DNA from: Sphingomonas sp.
GTDB taxonomy: Bacteria; Pseudomonadota; Alphaproteobacteria; Sphingomonadales; Sphingomonadaceae
Direction of reading: 5' to 3'
DNA length: 52,952 nucleotides
Assembly: GCF_013812825.1 (NCBI RefSeq)
Contig: NZ_JACCSU010000050.1
Coordinates: forward strand, 1 to 52,952
Both the position numbers and the translations under genes were made by a program. How positions within the stretch are numbered: the stretch's first letter is position 1; every line of letters begins with the position of its first letter. Shown here piece by piece: positions 45,184-52,952 of this stretch. The notes under the pieces were generated by a model. It was not told the DNA's origin, made no database searches, and saw nothing but the letters and a program-made list of their open reading frames with translations.

Positions 45184-47049
45184 TCACCAGCCGCATTGCT
45201 TGCCGCGGTTCTGCTCCTGGAGCCAGCCTTGCAGCGGGGCGAAGTAAGCGAGCAGCGGCCGGCCCGACATTTCGCGTGTGCCGGCGAACGCCTCGAGCGC
45301 GTCGGGCCACGGCCGTGACTTGCCCATCTCGAGCATCGCGTTGAGGCCGCGGCCGACTTCCTTGTTGTTGTAGAAGGAGCAGCGGTGCAGCGGCCCGGTC
45401 CAGCCGGCCTGGCGGCACGCCGCCTCGAAGAACTGGAACTGCAGGATCCGGGCGAGGAAATAGCGCGTGTACGGCGTGTTGCCGGGGATGTGGAATTTGG
45501 CGCCCGGATCGAAATCCGTGGCGGCGCGCGTCACCGGCGGAGTGATGCCCTGGTAGCGCAGGCGCAGGTCCGTCCACGCCTGGTTGTAGGTGGCGGGCGT
45601 CGTCTCCCCCGAAAAGACCCCCCAGCGCCAGCGGTCGACCATCAGCCCGAACGGCAGGAACGCCACCTTGTCCATCGCCTGGCGGAGCAGCAGGCCGATG
45701 TCCTTGGAAGCGGGCGGGACGCGATTTTCGGCAAGCAGGTCGACCTGCGTCAGATATTCGGGCGTCACCGACAATGCGATCATGTCGCCGATCGCTTCGT
45801 GGAAGCCGTCGTTGGCGCTGTCCTTGTAGAGGATCGGCTGGTCCTTGTAGGCGCGCTGGTAGTAATTGTGGCCGAGCTCGTGGTGGACGGTGACGAAGTC
45901 GTCGGCGTTGACCTTGGTGCACATCTTGATGCGGATGTCGTCGCGGTTGTCGATGTCCCAGGCGGACGCGTGGCAGACCACTTCGCGGTCGCCCGGCTTG
46001 GTGATCATCGAGCGCTCCCAGAAAGTCTGGGGAAGCGGAGCGAAGCCCAGCGACGAGAAGAAATTCTCACCGGTCTTGACGATCTTCTCGGGCGTGTACT
46101 TCTTGGCCACCAGCAGGTCCGTGAGGTCGTAGCCGATGTCGCCGGCACCCCGCGGGGCGACGATGTCGTAGATCCCTCCCCATTCCTGCGCCCACATGTT
46201 GCCGAGCAGGTCGGCGCGGATCGGACCGGTCGCCGGCTGGACCGAATTGCCGTATTTCTGGTTGAGCTTTGCTCGGGTGTAGCAATGCAGCTGGTCGTAC
46301 AGCGGCTTCACCTCGTTCCACAGCTTGTCGGTCAGCGCCGCGAACTCGTCGGGCGCCATGTCGTAGCCGGACCGCCACATCGCTCCCGTGTTGGCGTAGC
46401 CGAGTCCGCGAGCGCCGGCGTTCGACAGCTCCACGAAGCGGGAATAATCGGTTCGCATCGGGCGGCCGACATTGTTGTGCCAGCTGACCCACATCTCCTT
46501 GAGAAGCTCGGGATTGCGCTCGGTGCCCATCAGCTCTTCAAGATCGACGCCCGGTGTCGGCTTGCCTTTGTAGAGCCCCCGGCCCTTGCCATATCGGCTT
46601 TGCAGGCCGGTCAGCAGGGTCGCCAGCTCGTCCGCCGCTCCGGGCACATTCTCGGCCGGTGCGACGATTCCCTGCTTGAGGATGTCGAGCTTTCTCCTCG
46701 TGTCGAACGAGAGTCCCTGGACGGCGTCGAACCGCGCGGCCTCGGTCGCCAGACGGACCTGCGCCTCGGTCAGTTCCGCGCCGGCCTTCGAAGCGAGCCA
46801 GTCGGTGTCTTCGGTGATGTAGGTTGCGTTCACCCAGGCCGACTTGTTCACATAGAGGCTGAGCTCGTCGAGCTCCTTTTCGGCACGGGCGACGAAGGCG
46901 TCGGCCGCGGCGGCGGTCGGAGCCGCAGCGACGGCTCGACCGGGGGCGGCGTCGGCGTCGGCGACAACGAGCGGCGCCGCGACCGGCGGGTTGGTGGCAC
47001 AAGCGGCAAGCGCGATTGCGGCAAGCGATACGGAGGCGGCAAATTTCAT
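45184..47049 (-). CDS. M2-family (ACE-like) metallopeptidase, lipoprotein
   Basis: A 621-residue zinc dipeptidyl carboxypeptidase of the angiotensin-converting-enzyme family. The signal peptide ends in a lipobox (ALAAC, Cys17), so it is probably anchored to the outer membrane and acts in the periplasm. The zinc motif HELGH is at 390-394, preceded by an extra His, with the third ligand in the downstream segment FHEAIGDM. Length matches bacterial members. It would trim peptides two residues at a time; a link with the TonB receptor is only a guess. Upstream lies the hydrolase gene, 70 bp away on the same strand. Confidence 0.93.
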   Translation of the reverse strand: MKFAASVSLAAIALAACATNPPVAAPLVVADADAAPGRAVAAAPTAAAADAFVARAEKELDELSLYVNKSAWVNATYITEDTDWLASKAGAELTEAQVRLATEAARFDAVQGLSFDTRRKLDILKQGIVAPAENVPGAADELATLLTGLQSRYGKGRGLYKGKPTPGVDLEELMGTERNPELLKEMWVSWHNNVGRPMRTDYSRFVELSNAGARGLGYANTGAMWRSGYDMAPDEFAALTDKLWNEVKPLYDQLHCYTRAKLNQKYGNSVQPATGPIRADLLGNMWAQEWGGIYDIVAPRGAGDIGYDLTDLLVAKKYTPEKIVKTGENFFSSLGFAPLPQTFWERSMITKPGDREVVCHASAWDIDNRDDIRIKMCTKVNADDFVTVHHELGHNYYQRAYKDQPILYKDSANDGFHEAIGDMIALSVTPEYLTQVDLLAENRVPPASKDIGLLLRQAMDKVAFLPFGLMVDRWRWGVFSGETTPATYNQAWTDLRLRYQGITPPVTRAATDFDPGAKFHIPGNTPYTRYFLARILQFQFFEAACRQAGWTGPLHRCSFYNNKEVGRGLNAMLEMGKSRPWPDALEAFAGTREMSGRPLLAYFAPLQGWLQEQNRGKQCGW

Positions 47050-47119
47050 GGCGGGCGTCCTCGTCCTCGAGTCTTTGGCTGTTCGCGTGGGGAACGAGTG
47101 AAACCTGGCGCGAAAATCG

Positions 47120-47899
47120 TCAACCCTTCAGGAAAGCGGCAATTTCTTCCCCGAGTTCCGGTTTGGTGACCGAGCTCATGTGCGTTCCGGGCACTTCGGC
47201 GAACCGGGCGTCGGGAAGCGCCTCGGCGAGCTCCTTGGCCGAGCCGTTGTCCTCGTCCTCGCTGCCGCACACGACCAGCGTCGGCATCGAGAAGGCCTCG
47301 AGCCATTGCGGCGCCATGTCGCTGAAGCTCGACAGGACGTGGCCGACGGCGACCCGGTCGACCTTCATGGTTTTCATGAACTGGATCGCCAGCCAGTGCG
47401 GGTCGCCCCGCGCGCTGGTGTCGAAATGGGCGATCGCGTCGCGGAAGAAGGCCTGGCGCTTGCCCCAGTTCTGCAATCCGCGAAGCCCCATCCCGGCGAG
47501 CACCGCCTTGCCCGGGCGCAGGCCCTCGCCGACCGCCTGGACGACCGTCCGGGCGCCCAGCGAGAAACCGCCGAGGTCGAAGTCGGCGAGCTCGAGGTGA
47601 GCGATCAGCTCATTCAAATCGCGGACCAGAATCGCGTGCGGATAGGCGTCGGGCGAATGCGGCTTGCCACTGAGCCCGTGGGCGCGAAGGTCGGGCATGA
47701 TCACCCGCCGGCCGGTGGCGGCGATGCGGTCGGCATGGCCGAAGTTGATCCAGTTCATCGCCGCGTCCGAGAACAGTCCGTGGAGCAGGATCACGGCCCG
47801 CCCCTCGCCGACTTCGTGCCAGGCGAGCTCGGTGCCGTCGGACGCGGTCCAGCGATGGACGGCGGGCGCGGTGGGCGCGGCCGGGGAACGAGGCGGCAT
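47120..47899 (-). CDS. Alpha/beta-fold hydrolase
   Basis: A 259-residue alpha/beta hydrolase. The oxyanion strand is VILLHGLF (37-44), the nucleophile elbow GGFSLG holds Ser113, the acid is in LVVCGSEDEDNG, and the catalytic His is in PGTHMSSV (about 240). No signal peptide. Substrate unknown: esters, lactones or similar. It starts 8 bp after the TIR-TPR gene ends, so the two form an operon. Confidence 0.88.
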   Translation of the reverse strand: MPPRSPAAPTAPAVHRWTASDGTELAWHEVGEGRAVILLHGLFSDAAMNWINFGHADRIAATGRRVIMPDLRAHGLSGKPHSPDAYPHAILVRDLNELIAHLELADFDLGGFSLGARTVVQAVGEGLRPGKAVLAGMGLRGLQNWGKRQAFFRDAIAHFDTSARGDPHWLAIQFMKTMKVDRVAVGHVLSSFSDMAPQWLEAFSMPTLVVCGSEDEDNGSAKELAEALPDARFAEVPGTHMSSVTKPELGEEIAAFLKG

Positions 47900-47906
47900 T
47901 GCCCGG

Positions 47907-49682
47907 CTAACTCGACACAGCGGAGGTAGGCGCCGTCTTGTTGTCGATGCCGAGCCGCCTTTCCGCGTCCGCCATCATCTTCTGGAAGCGCGGGTCTTCG
48001 CGCAGGGGATCGAGGTCGGGGTCGGTCTGGGCGGACCTTACCGCTCGCGGCCCCGAGGTTTCCGCCAGGGTCCGCGCGAGCAGCTTCAACGCACCCTCAT
48101 TGTCATCGAGGTAAGCGGCGAGGATGCAGGCGAAATTGTAGCGCATGTTGAGGTTGTCGGGATCGACCAGCATCGCCCGCTCGATCCACTCTTTCGCGCG
48201 GTCGGTCTCTCCGAGCAACGCCAGGCCACCGGCGCCGACCCCGATCGCCGAGCCGTTGCTGGGGTCCTCGGCAACCGCTTTTTCGGCCTGCGCGACCATC
48301 ATCCGGGCCCCGCGGAGCACGCCCTCACGATTGTCCGCGGCCTGGTAGCAGCTGACCAGTATCGCCCAGGCGTGGTAGTCATTCTCCATCACCTCGACAG
48401 TTTTCTCGTAATGGCGAGTTGCTTCGGGGATGTTGCGGCGAAGCATGCACAGCCGCGCGGCTTCCTTGTTGACCTCCCAGCAATCCGGGTCGAGCTGGAG
48501 AGCCTTGGCGATTTCCGCCTCGGCATCGTCCAGTCGCTGGTTGTGCTCGAGCCGCAGGGCCATCGCGCAATAGGCCTCGGCGATGCTCGGATCGATCGAC
48601 AAGGCCGTATGGGCGGCGGCAAACCCGTCGTCGACCTCGCAGCCGAAACTGTAACGCATGCTCGACTGGGCGAGAGCCAGAAGAGCCCAGGCACGGGCGT
48701 AATAAGGGTCGATCTCAACGGCTCGACCGCAGATGCGCATCACCCGTTGCTCCCGGCGGACGTCCCCGTGATTGCCGGTGATCCAGTACTTTCGGGCCAT
48801 CAAATAGAGGTTGTAGGCTTCGGCGCTGGTCGTGCCGCGCTGCTCGATCGCCTTCTTTTCCTCGGGAAGCAGCTTGAGCTTGAGAGCGCCGACGATCGCC
48901 TTGGAAATCTCGTCCTGGATCGCGAAAATGTCGTTGAGGTCGCGGTCATAGCGGTCGGCCCAGACGTGGTCCCCGGTCGCGCCGTCGATCAGCTGGGCGG
49001 TGATCCGCACGCGGCTGCCGGCCTTGCGGACGCTGCCTTCGAGCACATGGGTGACCCCGAGCTTTTCGGCGACGTCGCAGACATCGACCGAACGTCCCTT
49101 GAAAGTGGAGGCAGTGTTGCGGGCAGTCACTCCGAGCGCCGAGATCTGCGACAAATCGGTGGTGATGTCCTCGCTGATTCCGTCGCTGAAATATTCCTGT
49201 TCGGCGTCGCCGCTCATGTTGGCGAACGGAAGGACACAGACGGACACTTCCCGCCGGGACCGCCGGGCGGGCTGCTTGGGCTCGTTTTTTCCCGCCGGAG
49301 CGAGCGCTCGAACGCTGGCGACCACCTTGGTCCAACCCGGGGATTCCCCGTTCCCGTCCCAATCTCGCAAGTCGGCGCATTGGATCTGGTTGAACGGAAG
49401 CGGCGGGACGGTCGCATCGAGCACACCCTGGACCAGCGTGCCCGCAGAGCGAGCGATGTCGGCCTCGGCGCGCACCCATTGCGACCTCGCCGCCTCCGCC
49501 GACCATAACACGACGACCGCTTTTGCAGCCTTCAGCCGTTCCTCGATGACGTCTCCGTAGGCGCGGTGCGCGGGCAGCTCATCGTCGCGCCACACCTGAT
49601 AGCCTTCGCGGCGGAGCGCTTCCGCAACGCGTGCAGCATGCGGCTCGTCCGGCCGCGCATAGGAAACGAACACGTCCGCCAT
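47907..49682 (-). CDS. TIR domain - TolB/FlgO-like domain - TPR protein
   Basis: A 591-residue three-part protein. A TIR domain fills residues 2-125 (DVFVSYARPDE, GYQVWRDD, VVLWSAEAARSQWVRAE), with Glu73 at the place of the NADase glutamate. A TolB-N/FlgO-like segment spans about 146-270 (VLPFANMSGDAEQEYFSDGI, VLEGSVRKAG). TPR repeats fill about 290-560. No signal peptide or membrane segment. Related proteins often carry an adenylate-cyclase domain in place of TIR. TIR proteins in bacteria can be NAD hydrolases in defence or signalling modules; whether this one is active is unknown. Upstream of the alpha/beta hydrolase gene. Confidence 0.85.
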   Translation of the reverse strand: MADVFVSYARPDEPHAARVAEALRREGYQVWRDDELPAHRAYGDVIEERLKAAKAVVVLWSAEAARSQWVRAEADIARSAGTLVQGVLDATVPPLPFNQIQCADLRDWDGNGESPGWTKVVASVRALAPAGKNEPKQPARRSRREVSVCVLPFANMSGDAEQEYFSDGISEDITTDLSQISALGVTARNTASTFKGRSVDVCDVAEKLGVTHVLEGSVRKAGSRVRITAQLIDGATGDHVWADRYDRDLNDIFAIQDEISKAIVGALKLKLLPEEKKAIEQRGTTSAEAYNLYLMARKYWITGNHGDVRREQRVMRICGRAVEIDPYYARAWALLALAQSSMRYSFGCEVDDGFAAAHTALSIDPSIAEAYCAMALRLEHNQRLDDAEAEIAKALQLDPDCWEVNKEAARLCMLRRNIPEATRHYEKTVEVMENDYHAWAILVSCYQAADNREGVLRGARMMVAQAEKAVAEDPSNGSAIGVGAGGLALLGETDRAKEWIERAMLVDPDNLNMRYNFACILAAYLDDNEGALKLLARTLAETSGPRAVRSAQTDPDLDPLREDPRFQKMMADAERRLGIDNKTAPTSAVSS

Positions 49683-49732
49683 ACACCCCCTGGCCCATCG
49701 ATATCAGGACTCTGGCGGTGAGTCTTGAGCCT

Positions 49733-50005
49733 CTATTCGGCGGTCGTCGGGTCGATCATGTTCCGGACGAGCGAGATCTTGTTGGCCGGAAACCCACCGC
49801 GCTGCGCATGCTCGCGGATGATGTCCTCGTCGGGCGCACGATAAATGCAATAGATCTTGTTGTCGGTAACGTAGCTGTGGACCCACTGGATATCCTGGCC
49901 AAGGTCGCGGATGACCGAGCAGGAGGTTTGCGAAGCGGACTTGAGGTCGGTCGGTCCGAGTTTTCCAACACCCGGCATTTCGCGTTCAATCACATAATGC
50001 GGCAT
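49733..50005 (-). CDS. DUF4242 / SCO4226-type nickel-binding family protein
   Basis: A 90-residue ferredoxin-like protein opening PHYVIEREMPG and containing DIQWVHSYVTDNKIYCIYRAPDED, which are typical of the DUF4242 family; its Streptomyces member SCO4226 binds nickel. The role here is unknown. ATG 50005 follows GGAGG on the minus strand. Lies 50 bp before the TIR gene on the same strand. Confidence 0.85.
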   Translation of the reverse strand: MPHYVIEREMPGVGKLGPTDLKSASQTSCSVIRDLGQDIQWVHSYVTDNKIYCIYRAPDEDIIREHAQRGGFPANKISLVRNMIDPTTAE

Positions 50006-50061
50006 GTCTGTTCCTCCCGCCGAGATCGACTTTGTGCGCCGAGCCGCGACGCGAGTCCAGA

Positions 50062-50508
50062 CTAGTCGGGCATCTTGCCCGTGGCGGCGATCCAGCGATC
50101 CACCAAGGCCGGGTTGTCGGTGGTCAGATGCTCGGGCAGCCCTTCGGTGTTCAGCCAGGCGCGGTGGAGGGATTCGGAACCGAAGTGGCTGGTCGGCCGG
50201 AACCGCGACGGGTCGTCGAACGCAGCGACCGTCAGGTCCATGTTCTTGCCCTCGCGGAACTGAAATCCCAGCGAAGTGCCGCAATCGCGGCAATAAGGGC
50301 GCCGCGCGATCGGCGAGCTCTCGAACCAGTCCGGGCCGCTCGCCCACTCGACATCGGCTTGCGCGAGGTTCTTGAACGCGATCGAGACCGAGCCGGTCGC
50401 CCGCTGGCACATTCGGCAATGGCACAGATAGGCTTCGTCATCTTCGATACGGGCCCTGAAGCGGACCCGGCCGCACGCGCAGCCGCCTTCCATCACCTCG
50501 TCCGCCAT
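50062..50508 (-). CDS. GFA/CENP-V family zinc protein
   Basis: A 148-residue second member of the GFA family. Zinc cysteines are CACG near 10-13, CHCRMC near 29-34 and CRDCG near 73-77. Substrate unknown. It is divergent from the sulfotransferase-like gene and lies 56 bp upstream of the DUF4242 gene on the same strand. Confidence 0.88.
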   Translation of the reverse strand: MADEVMEGGCACGRVRFRARIEDDEAYLCHCRMCQRATGSVSIAFKNLAQADVEWASGPDWFESSPIARRPYCRDCGTSLGFQFREGKNMDLTVAAFDDPSRFRPTSHFGSESLHRAWLNTEGLPEHLTTDNPALVDRWIAATGKMPD

Positions 50509-50570
50509 GTGCGCTTTTCTCCCGCCTGGAATGAGGATGCACGCGGCCCTTTGCGCGGCTAAGGGGCGGC

Positions 50571-51575
50571 ATGTCCAGCGCTCCGTCGGCCGCCCCTCCA
50601 GCCCGGGAAATCGTCCGCGACGCGCGCTGGCTGGCGCAGGCGCTCGACCCGAATGCCGGCGTCGTCCGGCTGATCGAGATGACTCCGGACGGGTACCGGG
50701 CGGCAAGCTTCCTCGACGACCGGATGCTGCAGGCGCCGGTTCATTCGGTGACTCGCCCGTTCGCCGAAATCGCCGCGGCCATTCCCGCCGACGCGCGCGG
50801 CGATGCGCGGTGGATTTTCCACATCGGCCATGTCGGCTCGACCCTGCTCGCGCGGTTGCTGGGCGAGCTCCACGGGGTGCTCGCGGTGCGCGAGCCCCGC
50901 ATCCTGCGCGACGTCGCGGCTTCGGGCCGCCGAGACCAGTACGTGCCTGCGGTTCGCAAGCTGCTGTCGCGCACCTTCGCTCCCGGCGAGATCGCGCTGG
51001 TCAAGGCAACCAGCTTCGTCAGCGAGATCGCCGCCGAGCTGGTCGTGTCCGGCGAGCGGGCTCTGTTCCTGTACGCAAAGCCGCGCCATTACATCGCCTC
51101 GATCCTCGCCGGCGAGAACAGCGTTCGGGAATTGGCGGCGCTTGCCGACAGCCGGTCGCGGCGGATGGCGGAGCGAGTCCGCGGCCTGTCCGGCCACGGC
51201 CCCGCGCATCTCGCGGCAGCCGCCTGGGCGTGCGAAATGACCGCGCTCGAAGCCGCCGCCGAGGCGATGGCCGACCGGCACGTGCGATGGGCCGACTTCG
51301 ATGCGCTGCTCGGCGACATCGAAGGGGCGCTTGCCGGGCTCGCGCAATTCTTCGGGTTCGAGGCTTCCGACGAGCGGGTCCGGGAGATCGCTCGCGGGCC
51401 GCTGATGGGGCGCTATTCCAAGGCCCTGGAATATGAATACAGCCCGTCGCTTCGCCGCGAGCTGATCGAACAGGAGATCCGGCTGCAGGGGCGCGCGATC
51501 GACGAGGCGGTGGCGATGCTCGCGCAGGTGGCGAAGGATTCGCCGCTGCTGGCGAGCACGCTTGCGAGGAGCTAG
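50571..51575 (+). CDS. Sulfotransferase-like P-loop protein
   Basis: A 334-residue protein. WIFHIGHVGSTLLARLL (about 81-97) looks like the PAPS-binding 5' loop of sulfotransferases or a similar P-loop; KATSF and LFLYAKPRHYIASIL downstream fit a sulfotransferase fold with the 3' phosphate site. The C-terminal part is helical. The acceptor is unknown, and no sulfate-activation gene is nearby. The stop TAG shares CTAG (51572-51575) with the asd stop. Confidence 0.65.
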   Translation: MSSAPSAAPPAREIVRDARWLAQALDPNAGVVRLIEMTPDGYRAASFLDDRMLQAPVHSVTRPFAEIAAAIPADARGDARWIFHIGHVGSTLLARLLGELHGVLAVREPRILRDVAASGRRDQYVPAVRKLLSRTFAPGEIALVKATSFVSEIAAELVVSGERALFLYAKPRHYIASILAGENSVRELAALADSRSRRMAERVRGLSGHGPAHLAAAAWACEMTALEAAAEAMADRHVRWADFDALLGDIEGALAGLAQFFGFEASDERVREIARGPLMGRYSKALEYEYSPSLRRELIEQEIRLQGRAIDEAVAMLAQVAKDSPLLASTLARS

Positions 51576-52606
51576 GCGGCTTTCTGCAGATGCTTGCGGC
51601 CGAGGAGCTCGGCGATCTGGACCGCGTTCAGCGCCGCCCCCTTGCGCAAATTGTCGCTGACTACCCACAGCGACAGCCCGTTCTCGACGGTCGAATCCTC
51701 ACGCACCCGGCTGACGAAGGTCGCATAGTCACCAACGCACTCGACCGGAGTCACATAGCCGCCGTCCTCCTGCTTATCGACCAGCATGATTCCGGGCGCC
51801 TCGCGAAGGATCGAGCGCGCCTGGGCGGCGGAGATCTCGTTCTCGAATTCGATGTTGACCGCCTCGGAATGGCCGACGAACACCGGCACCCGGACGCAGG
51901 TCGCGGTGACCTTGATTGCCGGATCGAGGATTTTCTTTGTCTCGACGACCATCTTCCATTCTTCCTTGGTCGAGCCGTCGTCGAGGAACTCATCGATGTG
52001 CGGGATGACGTTGAAGGCGATCTGCTTGGTGAAGTGCGAGGGTTCGCTCGCTTCGCCGACGAAGATGTTGCGCGACTGCTCGAACAGTTCGTCCATGCCG
52101 GCCTTTCCGGCGCCCGAAACCGATTGGTAAGTCGCGACGACGACCCGCCTGATCGTCGCCGCGTCGTGCAGCGGCTTTAAGGCCACCACCAGCTGTGCGG
52201 TCGAGCAATTCGGGTTGGCGATGATGTTCTTTTTCGAATAGCCGGCGATCGCCGCGGCGTTCACTTCGGGCACGATCAGCGGGACGTCGGGGTCCATCCG
52301 GAACAGCGAGCTGTTGTCGATCACCGTGCAGCCGGCGGCCGCGGCCCGCGGCACATGCAGCCTGCTGGTCTCGGAGCCGGCCGCGAACAGCGCCATGTCC
52401 CAGCCGGCGAAGTCGAAATGGTCGAGGTTCTTGACCCTGAGAGTCTCCCCGGACTCGCCGAAGTCGACGACGTCGCCGGTCGAGCGGGCCGAAGCGACCG
52501 CGGCGATCTCGGCCAGCGGAAACTGCCGCTCGGCGAGGATATTGAGGATCTCGCGGCCGACATTGCCGGTCGCACCGACAACCGCGACGCGATAGCCCGA
52601 CGCCAT
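51572..52606 (-). CDS. asd: Aspartate-semialdehyde dehydrogenase
   Basis: A 344-residue enzyme that reduces aspartyl phosphate to aspartate semialdehyde, the branch point to lysine, diaminopimelate, threonine and methionine. The NADP loop is GATGNVG (11-17), the catalytic Cys134 is in NPNCSTAQ, and HSEAVNIEF is the substrate-binding region. ATG 52606 overlaps the rplS stop by one base (TGATG), so it is read with rplS. Confidence 0.96.
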   Translation of the reverse strand: MASGYRVAVVGATGNVGREILNILAERQFPLAEIAAVASARSTGDVVDFGESGETLRVKNLDHFDFAGWDMALFAAGSETSRLHVPRAAAAGCTVIDNSSLFRMDPDVPLIVPEVNAAAIAGYSKKNIIANPNCSTAQLVVALKPLHDAATIRRVVVATYQSVSGAGKAGMDELFEQSRNIFVGEASEPSHFTKQIAFNVIPHIDEFLDDGSTKEEWKMVVETKKILDPAIKVTATCVRVPVFVGHSEAVNIEFENEISAAQARSILREAPGIMLVDKQEDGGYVTPVECVGDYATFVSRVREDSTVENGLSLWVVSDNLRKGAALNAVQIAELLGRKHLQKAA

Positions 52607-52952
52607 CAGCCCTTCGCCTTCTCCGACGTAGCGCCCTTCTCCGACGCGGCGCCCTTCTCCGTCTCGGCGCCCTTGCCGCCGGGGATGTCACGGCGCATGT
52701 CGCGCCGCTCGGCGATGCGGGCCGACTTGCCGGTCCGTCCGCGCAGATAATAGAGCTTGGCCCGGCGGACCGCGCCGCGGCGCACGACCTCGATCGAATC
52801 GATCGCCGGCGAGTAGAGCGGGAAGACGCGCTCGACGCCCTCGCCGAAGCTGATCTTGCGGACGGTGAAGCTGGAGCCGACGCCCTTGTTCGAGCGGGCG
52901 ATGCACACACCCTCGAAATTCTGCACCCGCGAGCGGTCGCCCTCGACCACTT
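52606..52952 (-). CDS. rplS: 50S ribosomal protein L19 (3' part, cut by window end)
   Basis: The visible 115 codons begin [20 protein letters not shown] and include [21 protein letters not shown] and [15 protein letters not shown], the diagnostic L19 core. The N-terminal part lies outside the window. The C-terminus is extended by a Lys/Glu/Ala tail built of three six-residue units GA(E/A/T)(T/S)EK. The stop overlaps asd by one base. Confidence 0.95.
   Translation of the reverse strand, partial: VVEGDRSRVQNFEGVCIARSNKGVGSSFTVRKISFGEGVERVFPLYSPAIDSIEVVRRGAVRRAKLYYLRGRTGKSARIAERRDMRRDIPGGKGAETEKGAASEKGATSEKAKG
52613..52666. repeat. 18-bp tandem repeat at the end of rplS
   Basis: Three units of 18 bp, the best being GCGCCCTTCTCCGACGCG (52631-52648) and its neighbours, encode the GAxxEK repeats of the L19 tail. 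A fourth, diverged unit follows at 52667-52684. Confidence 0.8.

Noticed and set aside
26334-50508. The two GFA-family genes as a recent duplication
   Set aside because: Apart from the zinc cysteine spacing the two proteins share little sequence, so they are distant members of one family.

Overview
The window reads as a GC-rich alphaproteobacterial chromosome segment, most likely from the Sphingomonadaceae (Sphingomonas or Sphingomicrobium type). The grounds are a DivL-like kinase with tyrosine in the H-box, AmgK/MurU cell-wall recycling genes, AddAB instead of RecBCD, a large TonB-dependent receptor, an M2 peptidase, a DOMON-like protein, and short TGTCCGC...GCGGACA intergenic palindromes that I know from sphingomonads. 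The placement rests on recognition of families; no search was run. No rRNA, CRISPR array, transposase, integrase or phage gene is visible. One tRNA gene (Asn) is present.

Layout. 1-1430: cold-shock gene and two small unknown genes. 1430-5430: accessory-looking stretch with four copies of a 26-30 bp palindrome, a pair of inverted 28-bp imperfect palindromes, a translationally coupled MarR regulator / S41 protease / membrane protein operon, and two unknown membrane proteins. 5430-8700: a soluble chemoreceptor, a NamZ-type muramidase and a DOMON-like protein. 8700-18700: housekeeping and repair genes (tyrS, recG, an ECF sigma factor with a DUF6768-like partner, sdhE-mfd, an EAL phosphodiesterase, nadK). 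18770-20170: tRNA-Asn, an Asp/Asn beta-hydroxylase gene and a 35-bp duplicate of the tRNA 3' end, which together look like an integrated element or its remnant. 20300-30600: putA, secA, a GFA protein, trxA and addA, with an unlisted 53-residue gene antisense between addA and addB.

30786-38235 is a tight minus-strand run divL-tsaE-amgK-murU-addB with 4-8 bp overlaps (up to 16 bp, depending on the amgK start). It joins cell-cycle control, tRNA t6A modification, peptidoglycan recycling and double-strand-break repair. 38377-43340: TonB-dependent receptor and ahcY, the latter behind a perfect 20-bp palindrome that looks like an SAH-responsive operator. 43350-50510: yqgE, a peroxiredoxin, a low-complexity membrane protein, an M2 metallopeptidase lipoprotein, an alpha/beta hydrolase next to a TIR-TolB-like-TPR protein, a DUF4242 protein and a second GFA protein. 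50570-52952: a P-loop sulfotransferase-like protein, asd, and the 3' part of rplS, which runs off the window end.

The strongest candidates for something new are the tRNA-Asn-bounded beta-hydroxylase interval, the repeat-bounded leaderless MarR/S41 operon, the hidden small gene between addA and addB, and the TIR-TPR protein. Three convergent gene pairs share a single CTAG as both stop codons.
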